The notes under the pieces are model-generated. The model was not told the origin of the DNA. It saw only the letters and a list, made by a program, of their open reading frames with translations, and did no database searches. From positions 47,376-111,375 of the forward strand of contig NZ_JAMFKN010000011.1 of the NCBI RefSeq assembly GCF_023487995.1: a stretch of 64,000 bases of DNA, written 5' to 3'. Positions 20,678 through 30,516 of the stretch are shown here, piece after piece (position 1 is the stretch's first letter; each line of letters opens with the position of its first letter). A program made the position numbers and the translations under genes. The stretch is from Thermohalobaculum sediminis (GTDB lineage: Bacteria > Pseudomonadota > Alphaproteobacteria > Rhodobacterales > Rhodobacteraceae).

Positions 20678-21339
20678 GCGTCCCAGCCGTCCCCTTCACC
20701 GTGATGCCCGAGCCGGACGCCGACGAGGCCGAGGCCGCGCGCAAGCTGTTCATGGGCCCCTGCGACTTCGTCAAGGGCGTGGTCCAGATCGACGGCCTGC
20801 CCGCCCCCGACCGGCCCGAGGTCTGCTTCGCCGGGCGCTCGAATGTCGGCAAGTCCTCGCTGATCAACGCGCTCACCGGGCGCAAGGGGCTTGCGCGCGC
20901 CTCGAACACGCCGGGCCGGACGCAGGAGATCAACTTCTTCGCGCTGGGTGCGCGCGGCTATCTGGTGGACCTGCCCGGCTATGGCTTCGCAGAGGCGCCG
21001 AAGGCCAAGGTCGAGGGCTGGCAGGCGCTGTTGCGCGCCTATCTCGCGGGCCGGGTGACGCTGGCGCGCGCCTATGTGCTGATCGACGCGCGCCATGGCG
21101 TGAAGAAGGTGGACCACGAGATCATGGAGCTGCTCGACCGCTCGGCCGTCTCGTTCCAGGCGGTGCTGACCAAGGCCGACAAGCCGCGCGGCGGGGGGCT
21201 CGCCCAGGTGATCGCAAGCGTGAAGTCCGACCTCGCCCGCCACCCGGCGGCCTTCCCCGAGATCGTCGTGACCTCGGCCGAAACGGGCGACGGCATCCCC
21301 ACGCTCCGCGCCGCCATCGCCCGGCTAATGCCCGGCTGA
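20674..21339 (+). CDS. engB: Ribosome biogenesis GTPase EngB (YsxC/YihA)
   Basis: 221-residue GTPase. G1 [17 protein letters not shown]2 [14 protein letters not shown]3 DLPGYGFA and G4 TKADK are all present. It aids 50S subunit assembly. Start ATG 20674 overlaps the MOSC gene stop; an in-frame longer reading exists but the conserved protein begins with MSVPAVPF. It is followed by argB after about 80 bp, the common order in Rhodobacteraceae (yidC-MOSC-engB-argB). Confidence 0.95.
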   Translation: MSVPAVPFTVMPEPDADEAEAARKLFMGPCDFVKGVVQIDGLPAPDRPEVCFAGRSNVGKSSLINALTGRKGLARASNTPGRTQEINFFALGARGYLVDLPGYGFAEAPKAKVEGWQALLRAYLAGRVTLARAYVLIDARHGVKKVDHEIMELLDRSAVSFQAVLTKADKPRGGGLAQVIASVKSDLARHPAAFPEIVVTSAETGDGIPTLRAAIARLMPG

Positions 21340-21422
21340 GTGCGGCGCGCCACTGGAAGCCCGCGCCGTCCCGCGCTATGAGGGTCACCCGCATAACCGG
21401 GATGCCGGGGAGATCGAAGACG

Positions 21423-22328
21423 ATGGAGCTCCAGAAAGCCATGAAGCGCGACTGGCTCGCGACCGCCCGCACCCTCAGCGAGGCCCTGCCCTATCTCCAG
21501 CGCTATGACGGCCAGGTCGTCGTGGTCAAGTTCGGCGGCCACGCCATGGGCGAGTCGGACGCGATGGACAGCTTCGCCCGCGACATCGTGCTGATGAAGC
21601 AGTGTGGCGTGCAGCCCATCGTGGTCCATGGCGGCGGGCCGCAGATCAACCAGATGCTGGACCGGCTCCAGATCCGCTCGGAATTCCGCGGCGGCCTGCG
21701 CGTGACCACCGCCGAGATGGTCGAGGTGGTCGAGATGGTCCTCGCGGGCGTCATCAACAAGCGCATCGTGGCGGCGATCAACGCCCAGGGCGGGCGCGCC
21801 GTCGGCCTCTCGGGCAAGGATGCGAACCTCATGGTCTGCCGCAAGGCCACCAAGACCGAGAAGGACCCCGACAGCAACATCGAGCGCGTGCTCGACCTCG
21901 GCTTCGTGGGCGAGCCGGTCAAGGTCAACCCCGGCGTCCTGACCACCTTCCTCGAATCCGACTTCATCCCCGTGATCGCCCCCGTCGGCGCGGGCGCGAC
22001 GCCGACCGAGACGTTCAACGTCAACGGCGACACCGCCGCGGGCGCGATTGCCGGCGCGATCAGGGCCAAGCGCCTGCTGCTTATGACCGACGTCCAGGGC
22101 GTGAAGAACCGCGACGGCGAGGTGATCACCGATCTCAGCCGCGCCGACATCCACGAGATGATCGGCGAGGGCACGATCAAGGGCGGCATGATCCCCAAGG
22201 TCGAAACCTCGCTCGACGCCATCGACCAGGGGGTCGAGGCCGCCGTGATCCTCGATGGACGCGCGCCCCACGCCGTGCTGCTCGAACTCTTCACCGCCCA
22301 TGGCGCGGGCACGCTGATCCACGCGTGA
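21423..22328 (+). CDS. argB: Acetylglutamate kinase
   Basis: 301-residue amino-acid kinase that phosphorylates N-acetylglutamate in arginine synthesis. KFGGHAMG near residue 39, [36 protein letters not shown] and [12 protein letters not shown] identify it. The extended N-terminal helix preceding KFGGH resembles arginine-inhibitable ArgB proteins. Start 21423 is the first ATG consistent with family length. Confidence 0.96.
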   Translation: MELQKAMKRDWLATARTLSEALPYLQRYDGQVVVVKFGGHAMGESDAMDSFARDIVLMKQCGVQPIVVHGGGPQINQMLDRLQIRSEFRGGLRVTTAEMVEVVEMVLAGVINKRIVAAINAQGGRAVGLSGKDANLMVCRKATKTEKDPDSNIERVLDLGFVGEPVKVNPGVLTTFLESDFIPVIAPVGAGATPTETFNVNGDTAAGAIAGAIRAKRLLLMTDVQGVKNRDGEVITDLSRADIHEMIGEGTIKGGMIPKVETSLDAIDQGVEAAVILDGRAPHAVLLELFTAHGAGTLIHA

Positions 22329-22389
22329 CGGCGGGCGACGCGGTGCGGCAGCGCTTGGGCCGGGATTGCGGGGAAGTAGCGGGGCGGCC

Positions 22390-23085
22390 ATGACCGCCGC
22401 TCCGACCATCCGCCTCGCTGCAGGGCTCGCGCCGCACGGGCTCAGGATCACTGGCAGCTTCAGCCCCGAGCTCTGCGACGGCGCGCCCGCGCATGCTTCG
22501 CTCCTCTGCCTCGTCGGCCCCGATGGCGCCGCGATGTGGGACGCCTTCCGCGCCGCGCCGGAGTCCCGTGACGGCGCGCCCCACCCGCTCGACCGCTGGT
22601 CGCGCCGCGTGCTTGACACCGTCGCGGCCGCGCAGGGTGCCACGGCGATTTTTCCCTTCGGCGGCCCACCCTATGCCCCGTTCCTCGCCTGGGGCCGCAA
22701 GGCCGAGGGCGCGCGCCCCTCGCCCGTGGGCATGCTGGTCAGCCCCGGGCGCGGGCTCTGGATCTCGTGGCGCGGCGCGATCGCGTTGCCCGAGGACGCG
22801 GCGGCCGCGACCGAGCCCGCCCCGGTCGGCGACCCCTGCCTCGGCTGCCCCGCACCCTGTCTGACCGCCTGCCCGGTGGGCGCGATGGGCGAGGGCAGGG
22901 CCTACGACATTGCCGCCTGCACTGCCCATGTCCGTGCGCCCGAGGGCGCCGCCTGCCGCGACGGCGGCTGCCGCGTGCGCCATGCCTGCCCGGCGGGGCG
23001 TGACGCGGTGCCGCCACGCGCTCAATGCGCCTTCCACATGGCGGCCTTCCTCGCCGCGCACCCTCCCCCGTCAGGGCGCGGTTGA
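22390..23085 (+). CDS. Ferredoxin-like Fe-S protein
   Basis: 231-residue protein conserved near argB in Rhodobacteraceae. The N-terminal part resembles the QueG/reductive-dehalogenase-like scaffold (IFPFGGPPYAPFLAWGRKA, VGMLVSPGRGLWISWRGAI). The C-terminal half has Cys-rich CLGCPAPCLTACPVGAM and ACRDGGCRVRHACPAG, enough for one [4Fe-4S] cluster plus extra Cys. Function unknown. Start 22390 is chosen because GGGGCGG lies just upstream. Confidence 0.7.
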   Translation: MTAAPTIRLAAGLAPHGLRITGSFSPELCDGAPAHASLLCLVGPDGAAMWDAFRAAPESRDGAPHPLDRWSRRVLDTVAAAQGATAIFPFGGPPYAPFLAWGRKAEGARPSPVGMLVSPGRGLWISWRGAIALPEDAAAATEPAPVGDPCLGCPAPCLTACPVGAMGEGRAYDIAACTAHVRAPEGAACRDGGCRVRHACPAGRDAVPPRAQCAFHMAAFLAAHPPPSGRG

Positions 23086-23117
23086 CCCTGTCATGGACCG
23101 CAGCGTCCAATCTCGCG

Positions 23118-23639
23118 ATGCGGACCCTGATTCTCCTGCGCCACGCCAAGTCGAGCTGGGCCGATCCCGGTCAGGCCGATCACGACCGTCCGCTCAACAA
23201 GCGCGGCCGCGCCGCCGCACCGGTCATGGCGCGCTGGCTGGAGGCCGAGGGGCTGGTGCCGGAGCGGATCCTCTGCTCGTCCTCCGCGCGAACCGTCGAA
23301 ACCGTGCACCGGATGCGCCGCGCCGTCCCTGCCCTGCCCGAGCCGGAGCTGCTGCCCGCACTCTACCTCGCCGGTCCGCCCACCATGCTGCGCCTGGTGC
23401 GGGCACTGACAGACGACCTCTCGCGCGTCATGCTGGTGGCGCATGAGCCGGGGCTTTCGGCGCTGGCCGAGCACCTGAGCGACGCAAACCCCGCCACCGG
23501 CTGCGCACGCGCCTTTGCGCATTTTCCGACTGCCGCGGTGGCGGTGTTCCAGATGGAGACCGGGGGATGGGCGGCCTTCGGCCCGAACGCCGCCCGATTC
23601 ACTGCCTTCGCGGTCCCCCGCGAGGTGGCGGAGCACTGA
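23118..23639 (+). CDS. SixA-like histidine phosphatase
   Basis: 173-residue histidine phosphatase superfamily protein. LLRHAKSSWADPGQADHDRPLNKRG contains the catalytic RHAKSS, a SixA/phosphohistidine phosphatase feature; SSSARTVET and the second catalytic His in VAHEPGLSALAEHL follow. The substrate is probably a phosphohistidine protein but cannot be told from sequence. It overlaps no neighbour and ends before a small minus-strand gene. Confidence 0.85.
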   Translation: MRTLILLRHAKSSWADPGQADHDRPLNKRGRAAAPVMARWLEAEGLVPERILCSSSARTVETVHRMRRAVPALPEPELLPALYLAGPPTMLRLVRALTDDLSRVMLVAHEPGLSALAEHLSDANPATGCARAFAHFPTAAVAVFQMETGGWAAFGPNAARFTAFAVPREVAEH

Positions 23640-23714
23640 CCCCCGAACGAAGAACGACGGCAGGTGTCCCTGCCGCCGCCCGTGCTCGTCGGCACCTCCC
23701 GTGCGGAGGCGAGG

Positions 23715-23789
23715 TCACGCGATGCCGAGTGCGCCAAACGCAATCCCGATCATCGCGATGATTGCCATCGGATAAATCAGGTAATGCAC
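23715..23789 (-). CDS. 24-residue hydrophobic membrane peptide
   Basis: A short frame starting GTG at 23789 and ending TGA at 23715, preceded at good spacing by a strong Shine-Dalgarno (GGGAGGGAAG). The product is almost wholly one transmembrane helix (HYLIYPMAIIAMIGIAFGAL). No homologue is recalled with certainty; the size and shape resemble small subunits of membrane complexes. It is the only signal in the stretch between the phosphatase and bztD. Confidence 0.4.
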   Translation of the reverse strand: MHYLIYPMAIIAMIGIAFGALGIA

Positions 23790-23923
23790 CGTCTTCCCTC
23801 CCGCGGTCGTTTCCCTGCCTGCGTGGCACCGCAGCAGCGGCGGCGCCGTCCGCCTTGGGTCAGTTCTGTCTCATTCGGGGACGGAATTCTGTGATGAGTC
23901 TCACGCAGCCGCGAAATAGACGT

Positions 23924-23954
23924 CGCCCGCCCCCGGATGCCGCGGGGACGGGCG
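23924..23954 (-). terminator. Terminator-like hairpin after bztD
   Basis: GC-rich inverted repeat (CGCCCG...CGGGCG with inner CCCCG/CGGGG, loop of a few bases) 25 bp after the bztD stop in the minus direction. The following T-tract is weak, so termination efficiency is uncertain. Confidence 0.45.
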
Positions 23955-23978
23955 CGAACGCGCGGCGCGGGCGCTCGA

Positions 23979-24770
23979 TCAGTGGCCGAGAATCTGGCTC
24001 AGGAACAGCTTGGTGCGGTCGGATTTCGGGTTGAGGAAGAACTCCTCGGGCTCGTTCTGCTCGACGATCTGGCCCTGGTCCATGAAGATGACCCGGTTCG
24101 CCACCGACCGCGCGAAGCCCATCTCGTGGGTGACGCAGATCATCGTCATCCCCTCCTCGGCCAGCTCGATCATGGTGTCGAGCACCTCCTTGATCATCTC
24201 GGGGTCGAGCGCCGAGGTCGGCTCGTCGAACAGCATGATGCGCGGCTTCATGCACAGCGCCCGCGCGATCGCCACGCGCTGCTGCTGCCCGCCGGAAAGC
24301 TGGCCGGGATACTTGTGCGCCTGCTCGGGGATCTTGACCTTCTTGAGGAAGTGCATCGCCACCTCCTCGGCCTCGCGGCGTGGGGTCTTGCGCACCCAGA
24401 TCGGCGCCAGCGTGCAGTTCTCGAGGATCGTGAGGTGAGGGAACAGGTTGAAGTGCTGGAACACCATGCCGACTTCGGCGCGGATCTTGTCGATGTTCTT
24501 GAGGTCCGAGTTGAGTTCGATTCCGTCGACGATGATGTCGCCCTTCTGGTGCTCCTCGAGGCGGTTGATGCACCGGATCATCGTGGACTTGCCCGAGCCC
24601 GACGGACCGCAGACCACGATCCTCTCGCCGCGATAGACCGTGAGATTGATGTCGCGCAGGACGTGGAAGTCACCATACCACTTGTTCATGTTGGTGATCT
24701 GGATGGCAACCTCGTCCGAGATCGACATCTTCGACCGGTCGGCAGTCCGTTCGGTGGCAAGTTCGGTCAT
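23979..24770 (-). CDS. bztD: Acidic amino-acid ABC transporter, ATPase BztD/AapP
   Basis: 263-residue ABC ATPase: Walker [17 protein letters not shown]-loop [17 protein letters not shown], signature [15 protein letters not shown], Walker [14 protein letters not shown] and switch His in [11 protein letters not shown]. It powers uptake of glutamate, glutamine, aspartate and asparagine with BztA-C. It is the last gene of the bztABCD operon on the minus strand, 28 bp after bztC. Confidence 0.93.
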   Translation of the reverse strand: MTELATERTADRSKMSISDEVAIQITNMNKWYGDFHVLRDINLTVYRGERIVVCGPSGSGKSTMIRCINRLEEHQKGDIIVDGIELNSDLKNIDKIRAEVGMVFQHFNLFPHLTILENCTLAPIWVRKTPRREAEEVAMHFLKKVKIPEQAHKYPGQLSGGQQQRVAIARALCMKPRIMLFDEPTSALDPEMIKEVLDTMIELAEEGMTMICVTHEMGFARSVANRVIFMDQGQIVEQNEPEEFFLNPKSDRTKLFLSQILGH

Positions 24771-24798
24771 TGTTGTTGTCTCCCTGTGAACCCGGCCG

Positions 24799-25917
24799 TT
24801 ACCGGTGATCGGTCTTCAGCTTGCGCTCGAGATACATCGAGTAGCGCGACATGCCGAAGCAGGCGATGAAGAAGAAGAAGCCGACGAAGACGTAGAATTC
24901 CCAGATGATGCCGTTCCAGTTGCTGTCGGCCCGCGTCGCGGCAATCAGGCCGATCGGGTCGAGAAGACCGATCACCACCACCAGCGTGGTGTCCTTGAAG
25001 AGCCCGATGAAGGTGTTGACGATGCCGGGGATCGAGATCTTGAGCGCCTGCGGCAGCACGATCAGCCGCATCGACTTCTGGTAGTTCAGCCCCAGCGCGT
25101 CTGCCGCTTCGTACTGCCCCTGCGGCAGCGCCGCGAGGCCGCCGCGGATCACTTCGGCCATGTAGGCCGAGGCGAACAGCGTTACCATGATCACCACGCG
25201 CAGGATCAGGTCGAGGTTCGAGCCCGGGGGGAAGAAGTAGGCAAGGACCGAGTTCGCGACGAACAGGAGCGTGATCAGCGGCACGCCGCGGATAAACTCG
25301 ATGAACACGACGCAGATGGTCTTGATGAAGATCAGGTGCGACTTGCGCCCAAGCGCCAACAGGATGCCGATCGGCAGCGAGAGCACGATGCCGGCGACCC
25401 CGATGACCAGCGCGAGCAGGAAGCCGCCAAGCTGCCGGCTCTCGACCGGCTCGAGTCCAAGGCCACCCCAGATCAGGAAATAGGCGACCACGGGAAAGAG
25501 CAGCGAGAACCACAGCATCTGCCGCGGCAGCGAGCCGAACAGCACCGGCGCGAGCGCGACGAACAGCAGCACGAAGGTCAGGATCGGCCGCCAGTAGAGA
25601 TGGGGCGGATAGAAGCCGAACATGAACTGGTTGAAGCGCTCGTTGATCACCGCCCAGCAGGCCCCCGTGCCCTTCTCGCGGCACTCCGAGAGGCTCGAGG
25701 CGTTCCAGACGCTGTCGAGGAAGGCCCATTCCACGATCGGCGGCACCAGCAGCACCACGACGGCGATCGAGGCCAGGGTGAGAATGGTGTTGAACCAGCC
25801 GGAGAACAGGTTCTCGCGCAGCCAGTGGACGGCTCCGACTTCGCTCGAGGGCGGCGGCGATGGCGGGATGGTGCCGGACGAGACGAAGGCGAGCGCGCGC
25901 GTGTCGGTCTTGCTCAT
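24799..25917 (-). CDS. bztC: Acidic amino-acid ABC transporter permease BztC/AapM
   Basis: 372-residue permease with about eight membrane segments. The C-terminal HisM-type domain contains [15 protein letters not shown] and the EAA loop [36 protein letters not shown] region that contacts BztD. A long N-terminal extension with a TM and a periplasmic loop (including Cys in [12 protein letters not shown]) is typical of BztC/AapM. Translation begins 4 bp after the bztB stop. Confidence 0.93.
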   Translation of the reverse strand: MSKTDTRALAFVSSGTIPPSPPPSSEVGAVHWLRENLFSGWFNTILTLASIAVVVLLVPPIVEWAFLDSVWNASSLSECREKGTGACWAVINERFNQFMFGFYPPHLYWRPILTFVLLFVALAPVLFGSLPRQMLWFSLLFPVVAYFLIWGGLGLEPVESRQLGGFLLALVIGVAGIVLSLPIGILLALGRKSHLIFIKTICVVFIEFIRGVPLITLLFVANSVLAYFFPPGSNLDLILRVVIMVTLFASAYMAEVIRGGLAALPQGQYEAADALGLNYQKSMRLIVLPQALKISIPGIVNTFIGLFKDTTLVVVIGLLDPIGLIAATRADSNWNGIIWEFYVFVGFFFFIACFGMSRYSMYLERKLKTDHR

Positions 25918-25920
25918 GGC

Positions 25921-27642
25921 TCAGGCCCTCCGCACGCGATGGAAGAAGGTCAGGTTCGGCCGCTCGCCGAAGATCGTGTAGCCGATGATGGCAAGCCGCG
26001 CACCCAGCCCGATCGCCACGATCGCGGCGCCGCTCACCCCCTCGACGAGCTGGCCGAACGGCCAGCCGACCGCAACCGCGAAGATGAAGGCCAGAAGATC
26101 CATCACCGCTAGGTCAATGAAGCGGGCGTTCTTGAAGAGGCAGGTCGCGAGCGTCGCGAAGAGCGCGATCAGCATCAGGAGCGTCGCGATCTGCTTCGCG
26201 CCCGACCACTCGAAATAGCTGGGCCGCGTCGCGGTGATCTCGGCGAGGAAGGTGTAGTCGACCATGAGCGCGAGCGCGACGGCATAGAACACGACGAAGA
26301 GGTTCAGCAGACCCCTGATCCCGTATTCCCGCTTCATGGTCGCGTCGCCCTTCTTCAGGACCTCCCACTTGCCGGTGACACCGGCGAAAAGGTCGAGCAC
26401 CGAGAAGCCCATGCCGACCGCCGAGGTCCGCTCGACCAGCTTCACCTGCTCGTTGTAGAGATTCATGATCGCCGCGACCGAGAGCGAGACCGACAGGTAG
26501 AATGCCATCCCGAGGAACAGCGTCTCGAACTCCTTGCCGGTCTGATTGAGCGTGATGCCCATCAACGTGCCGGTCACGTCCATGTAGCCGACCAGCAGCG
26601 CAAGCGACGAGTTCTTGGTCAGGTTGAGATACTGCGAGATCAGCGGCGGGATGATCACCCGCAGCGCCTGCGGCAGGATCACCAGGTTCATCGTCCGGTT
26701 GGGCCGCAGCCCCAGCGCGAAGGCGGCCTCGGTCTGGCCCTTCGACACCGCCTGGATGCCCGCGCGCACGTTCTCGGCGATGAAGGCCCCGGTATAGAGC
26801 GCCAGCGCCAGCGTAAGCGCCATGTAGGAGTTCCGGACGTAGAGCCCGCCCTGGAAGTTGAAGCCCTTGAGCGCCGGGTAGTCGAGCCCGATGGGTATCC
26901 CCGCCACGAGGAACACCAGAAGCGTGCCACCGGCAACGATCCCCGCCTGGATCGGCAGCACGGGCAGCGCCTCTCCCGTGTCCTGCTGGCGCTCGTTGGC
27001 CCAGCGACCGAACCAGACGGCGCCCAAGATCGAGGCGAAGAAGGCGACGACGACCCAGAACGAGCCCTCGAGCCAGACCGGCATCGGGAAATAGAAGCCG
27101 CGGTTGGTCGCCGCCACCATTTCGCCGAGCCACATGCTCGCGGTCGCGTCCTCGCCGCGAAACGCACTCGGCGCGGGCAGCGCCTCGTCGAAGATCGCCG
27201 CGAACAGAAGGATCTGGATCAGGACGGGGACGTTGCGGACGCCCTCGATGTAGACGGTCATCAGCCGCGCAACGACCCAGTTCTTCGAGAGCCGCGCCAC
27301 GCCGGCCGTAACGCCGATCAGGGTCGCGAGCACGCAGCCGACCACCGCCACCATCAGCGTGTTGAGGATTCCGACGACCGCAGCCGTCGAATGGGTCGAA
27401 CGCGAGGTGTAGTCGATCAGCCGCTGGTTGATGTCATAGCCGGCCGGCTGCGTCATGAAGTCGAAGCCGAAGGTCTTTCCCAGCGCGGCGAGGTTCTCGA
27501 CGACGTTCTGGAAGAGATACATCACCGCGAGGATGACGAGGAACAGCGCGACGACCTGAATGAACGTGGACCGGTATCGGCTGTCGTTCCACAGCATGTC
27601 GATGCGGAAGGACGGACCGGACGGTTGCGCGGTGTCCGACAT
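25921..27642 (-). CDS. bztB: Acidic amino-acid ABC transporter permease BztB/AapQ with extra C-terminal membrane domain
   Basis: 573 residues. Residues 1-415 match BztB/AapQ: YIEGVRNVPVLIQILLF and the EAA loop NVRAGIQAVSKGQTEAAFALG, RPNRTMNLVILPQALRVI. After the normal end (near VGMGFSVLDLFAG) about 150 further residues add four hydrophobic segments (LFVVFYAVALALMV, IATLLMLIALFATLATCLF, LLAFIFAVAVGWPF, AAIVAIGLGARLAIIGYTI). BztB proteins I know are about 400-430 residues, so the tail is an extension or fusion, in frame and without a stop. It remains within the operon, 4 bp from bztC. Confidence 0.88.
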   Translation of the reverse strand: MSDTAQPSGPSFRIDMLWNDSRYRSTFIQVVALFLVILAVMYLFQNVVENLAALGKTFGFDFMTQPAGYDINQRLIDYTSRSTHSTAAVVGILNTLMVAVVGCVLATLIGVTAGVARLSKNWVVARLMTVYIEGVRNVPVLIQILLFAAIFDEALPAPSAFRGEDATASMWLGEMVAATNRGFYFPMPVWLEGSFWVVVAFFASILGAVWFGRWANERQQDTGEALPVLPIQAGIVAGGTLLVFLVAGIPIGLDYPALKGFNFQGGLYVRNSYMALTLALALYTGAFIAENVRAGIQAVSKGQTEAAFALGLRPNRTMNLVILPQALRVIIPPLISQYLNLTKNSSLALLVGYMDVTGTLMGITLNQTGKEFETLFLGMAFYLSVSLSVAAIMNLYNEQVKLVERTSAVGMGFSVLDLFAGVTGKWEVLKKGDATMKREYGIRGLLNLFVVFYAVALALMVDYTFLAEITATRPSYFEWSGAKQIATLLMLIALFATLATCLFKNARFIDLAVMDLLAFIFAVAVGWPFGQLVEGVSGAAIVAIGLGARLAIIGYTIFGERPNLTFFHRVRRA

Positions 27643-27725
27643 ACGATCTCACCCCCGTGGGAAGGTCATGCAAACGTTGTCCCTGCACGCAAGTCATCCG
27701 GCTCGGCACGAGACAAGAAGACCGA

Positions 27726-27751
27726 GGGCGCGCCCCGTTGGGGGCGCGCCC
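27726..27751 (-). terminator. Hairpin between bztA and bztB
   Basis: An 11-bp near-perfect GC-only stem (GGGCGCGCCCC / GGGGCGCGCCC) 14 bp after the bztA stop and before bztB. No strong T-run follows, so it is better seen as an attenuator or 3'-stabilising stem-loop that raises binding-protein mRNA over permease mRNA, a common arrangement in such operons. Confidence 0.55.
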
Positions 27752-27764
27752 GATCAGCTTTCGA

Positions 27765-28784
27765 TCAGCGGAACGGCGGCGCGTAGAGGATGCCGCCCTG
27801 GGTCCAGAGCGCGTTCAGGCCGCGCGCCAGGCCGATCGGGGTGTCCGGGCCGATCGTGCGGTCGAAGATCTCGCCGTAGTTGCCCACGCCCTTGACGACC
27901 TTCACCGCCCAGTCCTTCGGCAGACCCATCATCGCGCCATACTCGCCCTCGGTGCCGAGCAGGCGGTTGACCTCGGGGTTGTCGGTGGGCGCCGAGGCGA
28001 GCTGATCGACGTTGCCCGAGTTCACGCCGAACTCCTCGGCCACGACGAGCGCGTTCAACGTCCAGCGGACGATGTCGGCCCACTCGCTGTCACCGTGACG
28101 GACGGCCGGCCCGAGCGGCTCCTTCGAAATGATCTCGGGCAGGATCACGTGATCGCCCGGTGCCTCGAAGGTCGAGCGCGTGGCGGCGAGGCCCGAGGCG
28201 TCCGTGGTGTACACGTCGCAGGCGCCCGCGAGATACTTCTGCGTGGCCTCGGCGTTGGTCTCGATCGGAACCGGCTCGTAGCTGATGCTGTTCGCGCGGA
28301 AGAAGTCGGCGAGGTTCAGCTCGGTCGTCGTGCCGGTCTGGATGCAGACCGTCGCGCCGTCGAGCTCCTTGGCCGAGCTAACCCCCAGCGACTTCGGCAC
28401 CATGAAGCCCTGGCCGTCGTAGTAGTTGACGCCCACGAAGTCGAGCTTGAGGTCGGTGTCGCGCGACAGCGTCCAGGTCGTGTTGCGGAACAGCAGGTCC
28501 ACCTCGCCCGAGGCCAGCGCCGTGAAGCGCGTCTTGCCGGTCGTCGGCGTGAACTTGATCGCCTTCGGATCGCCGAAGATCGCGGCGGCCACGGCACGGC
28601 ACATCGAGACGTCAAAGCCGTCCCACTCGCCGCTCGCGTCGGTGAAGGCGAAGCCCGGCACGCCCGTCGCGACGCCGCACTGCACGAAGCCCTTGGCCTT
28701 GACGTCATCGAGCGTCGCCGCACCGGCGAGCCCGGCGGCGAGGCCGGCCACGGCGAGCGTGCCGAGGAATACCGAAGTTTTCAT
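27765..28784 (-). CDS. bztA: Acidic amino-acid-binding periplasmic protein BztA/AapJ
   Basis: 339-residue solute-binding protein with an N-terminal signal peptide (KTSVFLGTLAVAGLAAGLAGAA, cut after AGAA). Family-3 binding-protein features: VQCGVATGVPGFAFTDASGEWDGFDVSMCRAVAAAIFGD, then FTALASGEVDLLFRNTTWTLSRD and GATVCIQTGTTTELNLADFF. It captures glutamate, glutamine, aspartate and asparagine for BztBCD. First gene of the operon; the promoter should lie in the 490-bp region shared with divergent metC. Confidence 0.94.
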   Translation of the reverse strand: MKTSVFLGTLAVAGLAAGLAGAATLDDVKAKGFVQCGVATGVPGFAFTDASGEWDGFDVSMCRAVAAAIFGDPKAIKFTPTTGKTRFTALASGEVDLLFRNTTWTLSRDTDLKLDFVGVNYYDGQGFMVPKSLGVSSAKELDGATVCIQTGTTTELNLADFFRANSISYEPVPIETNAEATQKYLAGACDVYTTDASGLAATRSTFEAPGDHVILPEIISKEPLGPAVRHGDSEWADIVRWTLNALVVAEEFGVNSGNVDQLASAPTDNPEVNRLLGTEGEYGAMMGLPKDWAVKVVKGVGNYGEIFDRTIGPDTPIGLARGLNALWTQGGILYAPPFR

Positions 28785-29277
28785 ATCTTTTACCTCTTAC
28801 CCTGTCGTTCTCCGCGCCAGTGCAGCGCGGGGCCGGCCCGGGGGAGCCGGCCATCGGTTTTTGGGATCATCCCCGTCACGGAAATTGAACGACCGTTGCA
28901 AGCCGCGTCAAGCGAAGACCCCCCGAATCCCGCCAAATCGCGCCGCAGATCACGCCGTCGTGCCGCTTGTTCACATGCTTTCACGCGAAGCCACCGCCGC
29001 GGCGCCCTTGCAGGCAGCAGAAAATTTCCCGCCGACACGGGTTTGAGCAAGATTGCGAGACCTGCGGCGCGCGACCTCGGCGACCGGTCCGCCCTGCACG
29101 GCGCAGGGGCATGCGCGAATCAACCCGGGGCTGGCCGGTTCACGCCGCGTCAAGCATCTGTCACCGCGCTTCGCCGCGGCGGAATGGCGCTGAGGTTGGT
29201 GGCCGGCTTGACCGAGTTACCCGCCGCCGGGCAATGCTGAGGGCCCACGACCGACGCCCCAGCACCGAGGATTTCCG
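28785..29277. other. Divergent promoter region bztA / metC
   Basis: About 490 bp with no supported gene. It must hold promoters for bztA (minus) and metC (plus). I looked for a SAM-II-type leader before metC; CCGGCTTG occurs near 29203 but the rest of the motif is not convincing. Confidence 0.35.
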
Positions 29278-30456
29278 ATGAAGGACGCCACCCGCGCCGT
29301 TACCGCAGGGCGCAATCCGGACACCAGCGCACGCATCGTCAACCCACCCGTCTACCACGCCTCCACCGTCCTCTTCGAGACGCTCGAAGATCTCAAGGCG
29401 GTCGGCAAGAAGCGCGATGGTGACAGCGTCACCTACGGTGTTCACGGGACGCCCGGCACCTATGCGTTTGAGGAGGCGCTCGGTGCGCTCGAGGGCGGCT
29501 ACCGCACGCGGGTCTGCAATTCCGGCGCGCAGGCTTTGAGCGGACCACTGCTCAGCTATCTGTCGAGCGGCGACCACGTCCTGATCCCCGACGCCTGCTA
29601 CGGCAACACCCGCGACCTCGCGAACGGGCTTCTGGCCCGGATGGGGATCGAGACGAGCTTCTACGATCCGTTAATCGGTGGCGCGATCCGCGACCTGATC
29701 CGCGACAACACGCGTGTCGTGTTCACCGAGAGCCCCGGCAGCCAGACATTCGAGGTGCAGGACATCCCGGCCATCGCCGAGGAGGCCAGGAAGCGCGGCT
29801 GTATCGTGATGATGGACAACACTTGGGCCTCGCCGCTCTATTTCAAGCCGTTCGAGCATGGCGTGGACGTATCGATCCAGGCTGTCACGAAGTATGTCGG
29901 CGGCCACGCGGATCTGGTGATGGGCGCGGTGACCACCACGGAGGCGGCCTATCCCGCGCTTCAGCAGGGCTGGCGCGCCCTTGGTCTCAGCGGTGCGCCC
30001 GACGACTGTTTCCTGGCATTGCGTGGATTGCGAAGCCTCCATGTCCGCCTGCCCCGGCACGCCGAGACCGGCCTGAAGCTGGGCGAGTGGCTGATGGGAC
30101 GGCCCGAGGTGGCCGAGGTGATCCACCCTGCGATGCCGCATGATCCGGGGTACCGGATCTGGAAGCGCGACTTCCTGGGCACGACGGGGCTGTTCGCCTT
30201 CACGCTCGATGAACGCCTCTCGTCGCGGGCGCATGTCGCGGCTCTGGTCGATCATCTCCGGCTTTTCGGAATGGGCTTCTCCTGGGGCGGTTTCCAGAGC
30301 ATGATCCTGCCGACCAATCCCCGGCGCACCGCGACCGCCTGGCCGCGCCCCGGGCGCCCGAGGGGGCAGCTCATCCGCATCCATGCTGGGCTCGAGGATG
30401 CCAACGACCTGATCGACGACCTTGCCGAGGGCTTCGCGCGGCTGCGACGGGTCTGA
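29278..30456 (+). CDS. metC: Cystathionine beta-lyase
   Basis: 392-residue PLP enzyme of the Cys/Met metabolism family. Y-G-x-H-G substrate region (VTYGVHGTPGTYAFEEAL), NSGAQALSGPLL, MMDNTWASPLYFKP and the PLP lysine in SIQAVTKYVGGHADLVMG. It cleaves cystathionine to homocysteine, pyruvate and ammonia. The GVHGTPG form matches alphaproteobacterial MetC rather than MetB. Length is normal. It is divergent from the bzt operon. Confidence 0.9.
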   Translation: MKDATRAVTAGRNPDTSARIVNPPVYHASTVLFETLEDLKAVGKKRDGDSVTYGVHGTPGTYAFEEALGALEGGYRTRVCNSGAQALSGPLLSYLSSGDHVLIPDACYGNTRDLANGLLARMGIETSFYDPLIGGAIRDLIRDNTRVVFTESPGSQTFEVQDIPAIAEEARKRGCIVMMDNTWASPLYFKPFEHGVDVSIQAVTKYVGGHADLVMGAVTTTEAAYPALQQGWRALGLSGAPDDCFLALRGLRSLHVRLPRHAETGLKLGEWLMGRPEVAEVIHPAMPHDPGYRIWKRDFLGTTGLFAFTLDERLSSRAHVAALVDHLRLFGMGFSWGGFQSMILPTNPRRTATAWPRPGRPRGQLIRIHAGLEDANDLIDDLAEGFARLRRV

Positions 30457-30516
30457 GGCCGCCCCGGCGACACTGCGTCGCTTGCGCAGGCCGGGGGCAG
30501 CGGGCATCGTCGCGCG

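Noticed and set aside
29170..29277. SAM-II-type riboswitch before metC
   Set aside because: CCGGCTTG is present, but the other conserved parts (an AAACAAG-like segment and terminal GCTAAA) are not convincingly there.
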